This document shows, in pieces, positions 35,238 through 45,907 of a stretch of DNA of 64,000 nt (the stretch's first letter is position 1; each line of letters opens with the position of its first letter). Position numbers and translations under genes: made by a program. This DNA comes from Trichococcus palustris (GTDB lineage Bacteria > Bacillota > Bacilli > Lactobacillales > Aerococcaceae). The notes below the pieces were generated by a model. It was not told where the DNA came from and searched no databases. It was given only the letters and a program-made list of their open reading frames with translations. The stretch spans positions 25,989 through 89,988 of the forward strand of contig NZ_FOTD01000013.1 in NCBI RefSeq assembly GCF_900114465.1, in the 5' to 3' direction.

Positions 35238-36017
35238 ATGTATTTCATTCAACAGCATGACAGAAAACAACTTCCAATCATTTGGAAAGATACACCCATT
35301 TCCGGAACAGCGAAAGCTATCGACCTACCAAAAGCCTATCTTCAGCTGCTGCAGGAACAAAACGGCGGTTATTTGCAGGCTTCACGGATACCTACCGAAG
35401 AGCCTACATCCGACGGCATCGACTATGCCTCCGTCCACTATATTTTCGGATTGCACGACGAGCCGGAAACGGGCCTCTATTATCAACAGACCTTGCCCGA
35501 TCGTGCGGATCTTCCCGATTACTTCATCTTCTTCAGCGCAAACGGGAATCAGCTTTTCGCTTTCGACTATTCAAAATTGTCCCCGTCCGGCGAGCCCAGC
35601 ATCCGGTACATCGATATCGAAACGGATAACTGGCAGCTCGTCGCCTCCGATTTCAATCAATTTCTGGGTTTGCTGACTGCGGCATCCATCGCCGTTTCGG
35701 AAGAAACCCAGCTGACCCACACAGAAGGGGAGCATGCCTTCCTTTTGGCTGATGCAAGCCAATTGCAGGAATTATTTTTGCATTTTGAAGATGATGGCGA
35801 TAAGGAGTGGTATTTCCGTTGGCTGAAATACTTTTCAAAACACGCGGACAGCGCCTACCGTAGGGCTGCAATCGAAGCATTGGAAATGCAGATCCTTTAT
35901 TTCCGGGCACAACTGCCCGCTTCAGCCCAGAAACTGCTGGCCGTCTTTTTGGCCGATGCGGAGGAAAGCATCGTCGCTACTGCGAAGTCCTTGGAAAAGG
36001 AACTGTCTGAAGGCTAA
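35238..36017 (+). CDS. SMI1/KNR4 (SUKH) family protein
   Basis: The 259-residue product carries a SUKH domain: LPKAYLQLLQEQNGGYL at residues 28-44, the FFSANGN strand-turn in the middle, and DFNQFLGLL at the end of the domain. SUKH proteins often act as immunity proteins against polymorphic toxins; others have housekeeping roles. No toxin gene is adjacent, so this is a lone copy. The C-terminal 90 residues are helical and not part of the SUKH core. GAGGTG precedes the ATG. It stands opposite to its neighbours and is followed by a small repeat element. Confidence 0.75.
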   Translation: MYFIQQHDRKQLPIIWKDTPISGTAKAIDLPKAYLQLLQEQNGGYLQASRIPTEEPTSDGIDYASVHYIFGLHDEPETGLYYQQTLPDRADLPDYFIFFSANGNQLFAFDYSKLSPSGEPSIRYIDIETDNWQLVASDFNQFLGLLTAASIAVSEETQLTHTEGEHAFLLADASQLQELFLHFEDDGDKEWYFRWLKYFSKHADSAYRRAAIEALEMQILYFRAQLPASAQKLLAVFLADAEESIVATAKSLEKELSEG

Positions 36018-36025
36018 GGGAAGAC

Positions 36026-36276
36026 GGGGCTGTCTCATTTCGAGACATTGTGAGGGATACGTAAGATTGCGCGGTCCCTACGGAATAACCGTCGCGCTCC
36101 CCAGACAACAACTAAAAGCCCAGCACAGGGTGAGATCTCCGAATGCAGGAAGAGCTTTCGACAAATTGACCCCAACACGACGCGCAAGCAATACCGGGAT
36201 TTCCGAATGGAACATCCCTGAATGATCTGGCTTAGGAATATGAAAATAGAAGGGCTGTCTCGAAATGAGATAGCCC
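36026..36276. mobile_element. Possible 251-base MITE
   Basis: The left end GGGCTGTCTCATTTCGAGAC and the right end, on the other strand, differ at a single base over about 21 bases, so they form terminal inverted repeats. Each end is also a small palindrome around ATTTC. The interior has no coding frame of its own. Size and structure fit a miniature inverted-repeat element, but a matching transposase or further copies are not visible here. A target duplication is not clear. Confidence 0.5.
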
Positions 36277-36286
36277 TGAATTTATC

Positions 36287-36318
36287 CAAAAAAAGACCAG
36301 ACCTTTTCAGGTCTGATC
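36287..36318 (-). terminator. Terminator of rpmE2
   Basis: The stem GATCAGACCT / AGGTCTGGTC is followed by seven T residues on the minus strand, about 30 bases past the rpmE2 stop. Confidence 0.85.
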
Positions 36319-36345
36319 CCAGAGATTGCAAATACAAATAGAAGA

Positions 36346-36609
36346 TTATTCTTGTTCTTCTTTGTTTTTGTAGCCATATTTTTTGTTGAAGCGGTCCACA
36401 CGGCCATCGGCTTGCGTGAATTTTTGACGACCAGTATAGAATGGGTGTGAATCTGAAGAAATTTCTACACGGATCATTGGGTAAGTGTTGCCATCTTCCC
36501 ATTCAACTGTTTCGCTTGAGCCTTTAGTTGAACCAGATAAGAATTTGAAGCCTGTAGTTGTATCCATGAATACAACCGTTTGGTAATTTGGATGGATTTC
36601 TTGTTTCAT
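36346..36609 (-). CDS. rpmE2: 50S ribosomal protein L31 type B
   Basis: The 87-residue product is L31 of the zinc-independent type B: it begins [14 protein letters not shown] and has [10 protein letters not shown] and FNKKYG, but lacks the four zinc-binding cysteines of type A. In organisms with both forms, type B is expressed under zinc limitation; many Lactobacillales have only type B. The GGAGCG-type ribosome binding site lies before the ATG. It is next to rho, as in most Firmicutes. Confidence 0.95.
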   Translation of the reverse strand: MKQEIHPNYQTVVFMDTTTGFKFLSGSTKGSSETVEWEDGNTYPMIRVEISSDSHPFYTGRQKFTQADGRVDRFNKKYGYKNKEEQE

Positions 36610-36808
36610 GTCTCTTTCGCTCCTTTTGCCCTGGATTATTTCCTAAGCCAGAGTTTTCATTTTGTAATCAAAGATATACCACATGGTATTCCTTTTTAAC
36701 ATTAAGATAATACCATGCACTTCTGCAGATTGCAATGCAAAAATAAAAAATACTGCTGCGTTCGCATTCGGTCCGCTGTTTTTCGGCATATCCTCATCAT
36801 CGCAGCTG

Positions 36809-37171
36809 TTATTTCCTTAAAACAGCTATCAGCTCTTCTTCAGATGTGCTGCTGTCGATGTTGAGGTTTGTGAATCGGCCGGGCCCGTCGACCGTCACCA
36901 TTGATGGGACAAGCGCCACGCCCATCTTGGCGCGGATGCTTTGCAGCGCCGGATTCGTCGGCGTATCTTGGCTATTCACATAGTGGATGGTCAACCCTTG
37001 TTCCTTGCGGACATTATCCAATTTCGGAACAAATTTGCGGCAATACGGACAAACCGGTTTTCCGATATAAACGATCGCTTCTTCCCCGGAGGCAAGTTTC
37101 TCTTCCAATTCTTCAGCCGTAATTTCAATGAATTCTTTTATGTCTTCTTCGTAGTTTCCTCTGTTCAACAT
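36809..37171 (-). CDS. Thioredoxin-fold protein with CPYC motif
   Basis: The 120-residue product has one thioredoxin-like domain with active site CPYC (VCPYCRKF, about residues 41-46) and cis-proline in LVPSMVTV. It has no signal peptide, so it should be cytosolic. It resembles the PedC/BrcD-type small thioredoxins annotated as bacteriocin accessory proteins, but no bacteriocin gene is nearby. A general thiol-disulfide role is safer. GGAGGG precedes the ATG. It lies between rpmE2 and rho. Confidence 0.8.
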   Translation of the reverse strand: MLNRGNYEEDIKEFIEITAEELEEKLASGEEAIVYIGKPVCPYCRKFVPKLDNVRKEQGLTIHYVNSQDTPTNPALQSIRAKMGVALVPSMVTVDGPGRFTNLNIDSSTSEEELIAVLRK

Positions 37172-37288
37172 GTTGCATTCCCTCCGTCTGTCAGTTTTCG
37201 TAGCCCCAAGTATACCGGCTTCTTCTCAAAAAAGCCCATGATTTGCTCAAAACGGACGAAGCAGACTAGATTCCGCTGCGCAACAGGC

Positions 37289-38548
37289 CTACTTCAGCAA
37301 AGAAAGGCGATGGAACAAAGCTTCGTTGTCCTCTGTCGTACGCACTTGCTTGATGAAGCTCTCGGTGTATTCCAGCGAGTCGCCGCGCATGCCACGACGG
37401 ACTTTATAGACGCTTTCCAATTTTTTCGCATCCATAAGCAATTCTTCCCGGCGTGTTCCGGATTTTTTGATGTCGATCGCAGGGAAAATACGGCGTTCAG
37501 CCAAGTCCCTGGAAAGGACAAGTTCCAGGTTGCCTGTCCCCTTGAATTCCTCATAGATGACTTCATCCATTCTGCTTCCGGTGTCCACCAGCGCCGTTGC
37601 GATGATCGTCAGGCTGCCACCGTCTTCGATATTTCTCGCTGCACCAAAGAAGCGTTTCGGCCGATAAAAGGCGGCCGGATCGATCCCCCCGCTTAAGGTC
37701 CGTCCACTCGGCGGAATCACCAGGTTATAGGCACGCGCCAAACGGGTCAAGCTGTCCATCAAAATCACGACATCCCGTTTGTCTTCCACCAAGCGCATCG
37801 CCCGTTCCAAAACCAATTCCGTTACACGGACATGGTTGGAGGGCTGCTGATCGAACGTGGATGATACCACATCCCCTTTGACGCTGCGTTCGATATCCGT
37901 CACCTCTTCGGGGCGCTCATCGATCAAAAGCATGATCAATTCCACATCGGGATAATTCGTTGAAATACCATTGGCAATCTCTTTTAACAATTCTGTTTTC
38001 CCTGCTTTTGGCGGAGCCACAATCAGCCCCCGCTGTCCGAACCCGATCGGTGCAAAGAGATCAATCATGCGGGCTGTGACGCTTTCCCGCGACGTCTCCA
38101 ACTTGATTTGTTTATCAGGATAGATGGGCGTCAGACCCGGGAAATGGGAGCGGTCTTTCGCTTCTTCCGGCTTCCTGCCGTTGACGCTCGCCACCTGCAT
38201 CAGGCCGTAATAGCGCTCCGACGGCTTTGGCGGTCTGGCTTTCCCTGCCACTTTATCCCCGTTGCGTAAATCGAATCTCCGTATCTGGGAGGTTGATATA
38301 TAAATGTCTTCCTGACTTGGCGAATAGTTGATCGGTCGCAAGAATCCGAATCCTTCTTGCGAAACGATATCTAAAATGCCCTCCGTCATAAAGAATCCCT
38401 GTTTCTCTTCTTGCGCACGGATAACGGCTAATGACAATTCTTTCTTGTTCATCTGGCTATAGTAGGGAATCTTTAATTCTTTGGCATGTGCATAGATTTC
38501 TTTCAATGTCTTGCTCTCAAGTTCTTGCAAGGTAAGCATATCTTCCAA
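37289..38548 (-). CDS. rho: Transcription termination factor Rho
   Basis: Rho is a hexameric RNA-dependent ATPase that ends untranslated transcripts. The 419-residue product has an N-terminal Rho_N helix bundle, an RNA-binding cold-shock-like domain (EGFGFLRP), and the P-loop [10 protein letters not shown]. The [11 protein letters not shown] segment and the R-loop region with [10 protein letters not shown] follow. The likely start is TTG at 38548, seven bases after AAGGTG; an ATG three codons later is too far from the site. It follows murA on the same strand. Confidence 0.96.
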   Translation of the reverse strand: MEDMLTLQELESKTLKEIYAHAKELKIPYYSQMNKKELSLAVIRAQEEKQGFFMTEGILDIVSQEGFGFLRPINYSPSQEDIYISTSQIRRFDLRNGDKVAGKARPPKPSERYYGLMQVASVNGRKPEEAKDRSHFPGLTPIYPDKQIKLETSRESVTARMIDLFAPIGFGQRGLIVAPPKAGKTELLKEIANGISTNYPDVELIMLLIDERPEEVTDIERSVKGDVVSSTFDQQPSNHVRVTELVLERAMRLVEDKRDVVILMDSLTRLARAYNLVIPPSGRTLSGGIDPAAFYRPKRFFGAARNIEDGGSLTIIATALVDTGSRMDEVIYEEFKGTGNLELVLSRDLAERRIFPAIDIKKSGTRREELLMDAKKLESVYKVRRGMRGDSLEYTESFIKQVRTTEDNEALFHRLSLLK

Positions 38549-38623
38549 ACGATTTCACCTTCCTCTCCGGTATTTCTTACTTTTTCGGCAAACAATCCGA
38601 AACTGAATTTACCCGGTTAAATT

Positions 38624-38672
38624 CCCAAGGCACTTCCAAAGATGCTCTTGCCTTCTTTGAAAGTGCCTTGGG
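38624..38672 (-). terminator. Long hairpin between murA and rho
   Basis: Arms CCCAAGGCACTT(C)CAAAGA and its complement form a stem of about 18 base pairs, 30 bases past the murA stop. There is no strong T-run on the minus strand (GGGAATTTAACC), so it may be a partial terminator or a processing site. Confidence 0.5.
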
Positions 38673-38699
38673 CCAACAACTTTGTCTTCACATTCTTGA

Positions 38700-39968
38700 T
38701 CAGTCTTCTTCAATCATCCGAATATCCGCACCTAGTGCCGTCAGTTTTTCGACGATATGATCGTATCCGCGCAGGATGTACTCCACGCCCGAAATGGTTG
38801 TCGTACCTTCAGCCATCAAACCGGCAATGACCAGGCAGGCCCCCGCTCGCAAATCGCTGGCTGTCACTTCCGCGCCGGTCAATTTGTTTGGTCCCTGCAT
38901 GAAAATCATATCGCTCTCCACTTTAGCGTTCGCGCCCATTCTGCGCAGTTCCGGGATATGATTGACGCGCTTTGGATAGATCGTATCGATGATGGTACCG
39001 TCTCCGCTGGCTTTCAACAGCAGCGGCGTAAGTGGTTGTTGCAGATCGGTCGCAAAACCGGGATAAGGCAATGTTTTGATGTGGACCATTTTTAAGTTGT
39101 CGGATTTTTTGACGAGGATGCTGTCCTCTCCGATTTCCATATCCACGCCCATCTCTTCCATTTTAGCGATCAGACTTTCGATATGCTCCACAATGACATT
39201 TTTCACGAGTACGCGTTCCCCCATTGCCGCAGCTGCAGCCAGATAGGTCCCCGCTTCGATCCTGTCGGGAATCACGGTATGCCTGCAGCCGTGGAGTGTT
39301 TCGACGCCTTCGATGCGGATGATGTCTGTACCCGCTCCCCGGATTTTGGCACCCATGTTGTTCAATAACGTGCAGACATCGATGATTTCCGGTTCTTTCG
39401 CCACATTTTCGATGACGGTCTTGCCCTTCGCTTTTACTGCTGCAAGAATGATGTTGATGGTCGCACCGATCGAAACGACGTCCAGATAGATGCGTCCCCC
39501 TTGCAAGCCTTCTTCTGGGGAAGTCAAATAGATGGCGCCCATTTCATTGCGCACGGTGGCACCCAACGCTTCAAAGCCTTTGATATGCTGGTCGATCGGT
39601 CTTGGCCCCAAAAAGCAGCCGCCCGGCAATCCGATGACGCCTTTGCCGAATTTCGAAAGGATGGCACCCATAAAGTAATAAGAAGCACGCAGACTGGTGA
39701 TTTTACCGTTAGGCATCGGGATGGAAATCATGTTGGTAGGGTCAATCGTGATGATCCCTTCGTCTTCTTCGAAAGATACGGCCACATTGAAATCGCGCAG
39801 GATTCCGATCAAGGAATGTACATCTTGTATATTCGGAATGCCTTCCAAAACAACCGGCGAATCCGCTAAGATTGCAGCGGGAATCAAGGCGACCGTACTA
39901 TTTTTAGCTCCACTGATTGTGATTTCACCGTTTAGTGGTTTGTTCCCTTCTATTACTAACTTTTTCAT
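38700..39968 (-). CDS. murA: UDP-GlcNAc 1-carboxyvinyltransferase MurA
   Basis: MurA transfers enolpyruvate from PEP to UDP-GlcNAc, the first committed step of peptidoglycan synthesis and the target of fosfomycin. The 422-residue product has the start [21 protein letters not shown]. The catalytic-loop segment is [12 protein letters not shown], with the fosfomycin-reactive Cys in GGCFLG. The EPSP-synthase-like double domain is complete. Position between fba and rho matches the second MurA paralogue (MurZ/MurA2) of Firmicutes. GAGGAT precedes the ATG. Confidence 0.95.
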   Translation of the reverse strand: MKKLVIEGNKPLNGEITISGAKNSTVALIPAAILADSPVVLEGIPNIQDVHSLIGILRDFNVAVSFEEDEGIITIDPTNMISIPMPNGKITSLRASYYFMGAILSKFGKGVIGLPGGCFLGPRPIDQHIKGFEALGATVRNEMGAIYLTSPEEGLQGGRIYLDVVSIGATINIILAAVKAKGKTVIENVAKEPEIIDVCTLLNNMGAKIRGAGTDIIRIEGVETLHGCRHTVIPDRIEAGTYLAAAAAMGERVLVKNVIVEHIESLIAKMEEMGVDMEIGEDSILVKKSDNLKMVHIKTLPYPGFATDLQQPLTPLLLKASGDGTIIDTIYPKRVNHIPELRRMGANAKVESDMIFMQGPNKLTGAEVTASDLRAGACLVIAGLMAEGTTTISGVEYILRGYDHIVEKLTALGADIRMIEED

Positions 39969-40657
39969 AAAATATCCTCACTTTATATATAGTAGAAGCC
40001 AGGACAAAGCCCTCGCCTTCGTGCATCATAAGAACGTTTTCGCTTAAACGCGGTCCAAAAAACCGGACCGTTGCCGTTTTGTCATGCCCTTTGTTATATT
40101 CAAAAATCCCTCTGGCATTATGTACAGAAGTCTAACAGATTTTTGTCCCGCCCTCAAATAAATAGCGGCTTTCGCCTCGACAACTTGCTTCACAAGTATA
40201 TCTCCGCAATGGAACTGGATTCACATTTTTAACAGCGACAGAAGACATGGTTCTGCTAACTCTAATTTTAACAAAAATAGAGCATGCTTTACTAGTTTTT
40301 ATTGAATAAATGTTCGTATTCCGTATATTTCTCAATTTTATAGGAATAACGGTAGTCGAAGAGCGTCCCATTTCACCTCGTTGATACTGAAGCTTGCTTT
40401 TCGCCAGAAGGTAAACTGTTTTCCTGCCCTCTATCCATGATATTTAAAAAACTCAGAAATACAAAGAAAAGCAACCAAGCATGAAAATCGTTTCAAAAAA
40501 TGTGCCGCATGGCATCAATAAAAAACTTCGCGCGTCTGCTCCGCCAGGACACAACACGCCTTGACAAGATAGCGGCTTTTTGCAAGAAAATCCTTGCGAC
40601 GTCCCCTCTATCCACATTTTTAAGCCGACTCGCGAAGCATGATGCTTCTCTAACTAG
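39969..40657. other. Gene-free stretch between murA and fba
   Basis: Nearly 700 bases without a supported gene. A small hairpin, CGGTCC / GGACCG, is at about 40048-40068. Two segments, near 40167-40245 and 40569-40633, both contain ATAGCGGCTTT and later CACATTTTTAA, which may be a degenerate repeat. I see no coding remnant. Confidence 0.4.
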
Positions 40658-40693
40658 AAAAGGAGGCCCGGGACCTTTGTCCCAGACCTCCTT
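40658..40693 (-). terminator. Terminator of fba
   Basis: The stem AAGGAGG(T)CTGGGAC / GTCCCGGGCCTCCTT lies 20 bases past the fba stop and is followed by TTTT on the minus strand. Confidence 0.8.
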
Positions 40694-40711
40694 AAAGTTT
40701 AATTTTTTAGA

Positions 40712-41569
40712 TTAAGCTTTTTGGCTTGAGCCAAAAACTTGCATTCTTTGTTTAACTAAAGCAACGATAGCAGCTTTACCAGGTCCGATAACTTTACGAG
40801 GATCGTAAACGTTAGCGTCTGCTGCTAATGTTTCTCTTACAGCAGCTGTCCATACTTGTTGGCATTCAGTGTTAACGTTGATTTTTGAATGTCCGAACTC
40901 GATAGCTTTTTTGATTTGATGTTCTGGAATTCCTGAACCGCCATGCAATACCAATGGTTTGTGTGTCAATTCGGAAATTTCTTTCATCTCTGCAAAACCT
41001 AAGACAGGTTCGCCTGAGTAAGGGCCATGAACAGAACCTAACGCAGCAGCTAATGCATCGATGCCTGACTCAGTTGTCATGCGTAAGCATTCAGCTGGGT
41101 TAGCGTATTGGATTCCTCCAGTGATGCCATCTTCCGTACCGCCGACAGTTCCTACTTCAGCTTCAACAGAAGCACCTTTAGACTTAGCATATTCTACTAC
41201 TAATTTAGTTTGCGCAATGTTTTCGTCGATAGAATAATGTGATTTATCGATCATTACAGATGAATAACCAGCATCGATAGCAGCTTTACAGTTTTCAAAG
41301 CTTGTACCGTGGTCTAAATGCAATGCTACAGGAACAGTGATATTCATAGTTTCTAATAAAGCATTAGTCATTGCTGCAACAACTAAATGCCCACCCATGT
41401 ATTTAGCAGCGCCTTCAGAAACACCTAAGATAACTGGTGAGTTTTCTGCTTGAGCAGCTTCTAATACGGCTTGTGTCCATTCTAAGTTGTTGATATTGAA
41501 TTGTCCTACAGCATATTTCCCAGCCAAAGCTTTGTTTAACATATCTGTCATACTTACTAAACGACTCAT
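40712..41569 (-). CDS. fba: Fructose-bisphosphate aldolase, class II
   Basis: This glycolytic enzyme splits fructose 1,6-bisphosphate using a zinc ion. The 285-residue product has the zinc and catalytic motifs [28 protein letters not shown] and LHGGSGIP. The ATG at 41569 follows AAGGAGG; the upstream frame is not needed. Codon choice (AT-rich third positions, few rare codons) differs from the GC-richer neighbours and fits very high expression. It sits between pyrG and murA, the standard Firmicutes order. Confidence 0.97.
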   Translation of the reverse strand: MSRLVSMTDMLNKALAGKYAVGQFNINNLEWTQAVLEAAQAENSPVILGVSEGAAKYMGGHLVVAAMTNALLETMNITVPVALHLDHGTSFENCKAAIDAGYSSVMIDKSHYSIDENIAQTKLVVEYAKSKGASVEAEVGTVGGTEDGITGGIQYANPAECLRMTTESGIDALAAALGSVHGPYSGEPVLGFAEMKEISELTHKPLVLHGGSGIPEHQIKKAIEFGHSKINVNTECQQVWTAAVRETLAADANVYDPRKVIGPGKAAIVALVKQRMQVFGSSQKA

Positions 41570-41812
41570 TAATGTTGCCTCCTTGGAATCCATTGTTTTC
41601 TTTTGTTTGTAAAACCTTTATACCTTGGAATATAAACCTTTACAACAAGTTTATTTTAGCAGAAAATGAAAACATTTACTACCTTTTTTGAGTCAAACAT
41701 TCCGAGGGGAAAGCAATATTAGTCAATTTTTTTGAAAGCGTCTGTTATTTTGAGCCTGCTGAAAAAGCGAAGAATCGTTACCCGGCGTAAAAATAATCGC
41801 CACTTCCGCAAA

Positions 41813-41860
41813 GAAAACCGCATCAAAATGGGTATAACTTCCATTTTAATGCGGTTTTCT
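41813..41860 (-). terminator. Terminator of pyrG
   Basis: The stem AAAACCGCAT(T)AAAATGG with its complement lies about 35 bases past the pyrG stop. A-runs and T-runs on both sides allow either direction. The rest of the 41570-41895 gap has no gene and should hold the fba promoter. Confidence 0.8.
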
Positions 41861-41895
41861 TATTCCTTCATTTTAGGGCTTTTTCACCAATATCG

Positions 41896-43521
<1,626 letters not shown>

Positions 43522-43565
43522 TCAAAGTATGCACACCCTATGTGTGACGGTTCCTCAGACGCTAC

Positions 43566-43605
43566 AAAAAAAATAAAACTCCCCATTCCGTTTGGAACAG
43601 GGAGC
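43566..43605 (-). terminator. Intrinsic attenuator in the pyrG leader
   Basis: On the minus strand GCTCCC(T)GTTCC / GGAAT(G)GGGAG forms the stem and TTTTATTTTTTTT follows. The pyrimidine-rich 5' arm (CTCCCTGTTCC) could pair with added G residues at the 5' end of the transcript, which would prevent the terminator when CTP is low. Confidence 0.8.
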
Positions 43606-43654
43606 CGTTCAATATTCAATGTATGCTTTTCCAAAAAGAAATGCTTTTTGGGAG

Positions 43655-43693
43655 CCCAATGAAGATAATACATTCAATTCAGAAGAGTGTCAA
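43655..43693 (-). promoter_or_regulatory. pyrG promoter with GGGCTC start site
   Basis: On the minus strand TTGACA (43693-43688), 17 bases, TATTAT (43670-43665), seven bases, then GGGCTCCC beginning at 43657. The GGGCT start is the signature of pyrG genes regulated by reiterative transcription in Bacillus and Lactococcus. Confidence 0.85.
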
Positions 43694-43720
43694 GAATAAA
43701 TCGTGAAACGGGAAAGGAAT

Positions 43721-44341
43721 CTATTCCTTATCTTCTTTTTCTTCTTCGAACTCTTCGTCTTCGAATTCTTCTTCCTCTTCGAACTCTTCATCCACAATCA
43801 AGGTCAGGTCTTCTTCGATGCCGCTTGTGATGTCATCATCGTCAACTGGTACCCCATCGATAATATCCACACTGTCAACATCATCGACTTCATCTTCATC
43901 CACATCGATGTCTTCATCCTCATCCGCAACATCGTTATCTTCCGGATCGTCGTCGTTGTAGTCGATGACATCTTCATCATCTTCGGATGTAGCAAATGCA
44001 TTTAACTTCTTGCGTTTCTTGCGGCGTACTTTCACTTCATCTTCATCAATTGTAGAAAGAATCTCTTCATCGATTGAATCAATTGGATACCATGAACGTA
44101 ATCCCCAACGATTTTCCCCTAAGGAAATAAAGCTGCCGTCAATGTTCAAGTCAGTATAGAAACGTGTCATTTTGCCTTCTAATTCTTGGTCCGCCATTTC
44201 CAGATAGTCTTGTACTTGCACCAATAATTGGTTAAAGTCCAGTACGTTACCGGTTTCTTCGAAAATTGCATGTGCAACTTCTATCATTGATAATTCGTTT
44301 TTGTTCGTACCATCTAATTGCTTCAATTTCAATGGTGTCAC
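43721..44341 (-). CDS. rpoE: RNA polymerase delta subunit RpoE
   Basis: The delta subunit raises RNA polymerase recycling and promoter selectivity in Firmicutes. The 206-residue product has the winged N-terminal HARE-HTH domain (EVAHAIFEE, then FYTDLNIDGSF and WGLRSWYP). A very acidic, disordered C-terminal half is made mostly of Asp and Glu with Val. The frame starts at GTG 44341, but AAAGG is only two bases from it. A TTG at 44332 has better spacing and gives a more typical N-terminus, so the exact start is uncertain. Confidence 0.94.
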   Translation of the reverse strand: MTPLKLKQLDGTNKNELSMIEVAHAIFEETGNVLDFNQLLVQVQDYLEMADQELEGKMTRFYTDLNIDGSFISLGENRWGLRSWYPIDSIDEEILSTIDEDEVKVRRKKRKKLNAFATSEDDEDVIDYNDDDPEDNDVADEDEDIDVDEDEVDDVDSVDIIDGVPVDDDDITSGIEEDLTLIVDEEFEEEEEFEDEEFEEEKEDKE

Positions 44342-44376
44342 ATCCTTTCAAAAGTTTACTCTTAATCATACAATAC

Positions 44377-44802
44377 TCAGGTAGTGAATTGCAATCGAAT
44401 TTGATAATCCCCCAATTTTTGTTCATTGAATTGAAGTTCGTATTGCAAAAAAATATTCCCTGCAAATGGCTTTTCTTTGAAATCCAAGACCATCTGCTTC
44501 GTGACGGTTTGGATTTCCATCAATCCCCCTGGGGTCGGAACGGTCGCCACCCCTTTCGCTGCCGCAGCGAAGCTCATGCGTGAGGTCTGCTCCATTCTGC
44601 GTATGATCGTCATCTTCCCTTCGCGGGAAACCTTGAACGTAACCGCTACAGCCGTATCTGTCTCCTCATAGCGAAGATAGAGCCAATCTCCCATTTCCAC
44701 TATCTGGCCCATCCCTTCATAAAGGAAAACTTCTTGGTCGCCTTCCTGATCCACCAGCGTCTCCAACCGGAACTGAATCGGCATCCCTGCTTTTAATGAC
44801 AA
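44377..44802 (-). CDS. DUF1934 (YwiB-like) beta-barrel protein
   Basis: The 141-residue product matches the DUF1934 family, small calycin-like beta barrels of unknown function. Landmarks are the FLYEGMGQIVEMGDWLYLRY core and the closing YELQFNEQKLGDYQIRL. I chose TTG at 44802, six bases after AGGTGG, since the open frame upstream adds 20 non-family residues. The gene is commonly found just before rpoE in Firmicutes, as here. Confidence 0.8.
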   Translation of the reverse strand: MSLKAGMPIQFRLETLVDQEGDQEVFLYEGMGQIVEMGDWLYLRYEETDTAVAVTFKVSREGKMTIIRRMEQTSRMSFAAAAKGVATVPTPGGLMEIQTVTKQMVLDFKEKPFAGNIFLQYELQFNEQKLGDYQIRLQFTT

Positions 44803-45035
44803 TCTTCCCACCTCGTTAATCGTTAATCCTGAATCTGATTCTTTATTGCCGCTGCCAGGCACCCTGTTGCATCTGCCTATTTTCCTATAGTATAGCTTTA
44901 CAAACGAGCACTGGTCAATCTTTACCGGCCAAAATTAAGCAGAAAGGATGCCTTTTTGGGCAAAACACCGTTCCATTGCCCCAGAACTTTGCTATAATGG
45001 ACGCATAATCATTTCATTGAGATAAGGAAACGCAT

Positions 45036-45896
45036 ATGACAAACTATTTGGATAACAATACCTACTATATATATGATAGTTCCGTGGATGCTTTCAAGGA
45101 GGACAAGCTTTCCCATTTCGCATTGGGGGACGCTTTGATCCGCGCGGTGGGGAACGGCGAAGCCCCTGCCGCCCTGCATTTTTGGCCGATTGATAATCTT
45201 GTCATACTGGGCATGATGGACACCCGCTTGCCTTATTTGCAGGATGGTATCCGCTTCTTAAGGGACAGCCAATCCGACGTCCTCGTAAGGAATGCCGGCG
45301 GATTGGCGGTTGTGGCGGATGACGGCATCCTGAATTTCTCCTTGGTCCTGCCGGATACGGAAAAATGCAAGCTATCCATCAACGACGGCTATACCGTCAT
45401 GAAAACATTGATAGAGCAGACTTTCGCTGACTCAAACAAGACCATCGCGGCCTTCGAAATCAGCGACTCCTATTGCCCGGGCGATTTCGATCTGAGCATC
45501 GACGGCAAGAAATTCGCCGGCATTGCGCAGCGCCGTTTCAAAAATGGCGTATCGATCATGATCTACATGAGCATCAACGGGGATCAGCAAAAACGCGGCG
45601 CCTTGATTCGCCGGTTCTATGAGTTGGGGCTGAGGCAGGAAACCACCCGTTGGCACTTTCCGACCGTCAATCCGGATTCCATGGCCAATCTAAGCGATTT
45701 ATTGGGCATGCCGTTGACGGTCGACGCTGTGAAGGAACGGATCCTGACGGCGCTGGCAGCAAACGGGAACGCTCTGATTGAAGGCCCCTATTCAACAAAA
45801 TTGCTGGCCGACTATCAGACTGCTTATGAGAAAATGAAAAAACGCAACGAACAGATCGACGAGAACAAAGCGACAGGCATCGAACAAGAGAAATGA
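45036..45896 (+). CDS. lipL: Octanoyl-[GcvH]:protein N-octanoyltransferase LipL
   Basis: LipL moves octanoyl or lipoyl groups from GcvH to the E2 subunits of 2-oxoacid dehydrogenases. The 286-residue product is of the biotin/lipoate ligase A/B family. It has the catalytic Cys147 in DSYCPGDFDLS followed by GKKFAGIAQRR, the pattern that separates LipL from LplA and LipM. The N-terminal half has VRNAGGLAVV. It begins a plus-strand block with the HD and HAD genes. Confidence 0.88.
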   Translation: MTNYLDNNTYYIYDSSVDAFKEDKLSHFALGDALIRAVGNGEAPAALHFWPIDNLVILGMMDTRLPYLQDGIRFLRDSQSDVLVRNAGGLAVVADDGILNFSLVLPDTEKCKLSINDGYTVMKTLIEQTFADSNKTIAAFEISDSYCPGDFDLSIDGKKFAGIAQRRFKNGVSIMIYMSINGDQQKRGALIRRFYELGLRQETTRWHFPTVNPDSMANLSDLLGMPLTVDAVKERILTALAANGNALIEGPYSTKLLADYQTAYEKMKKRNEQIDENKATGIEQEK

Positions 45897-45907
45897 GGCG
45901 AGGCTAG

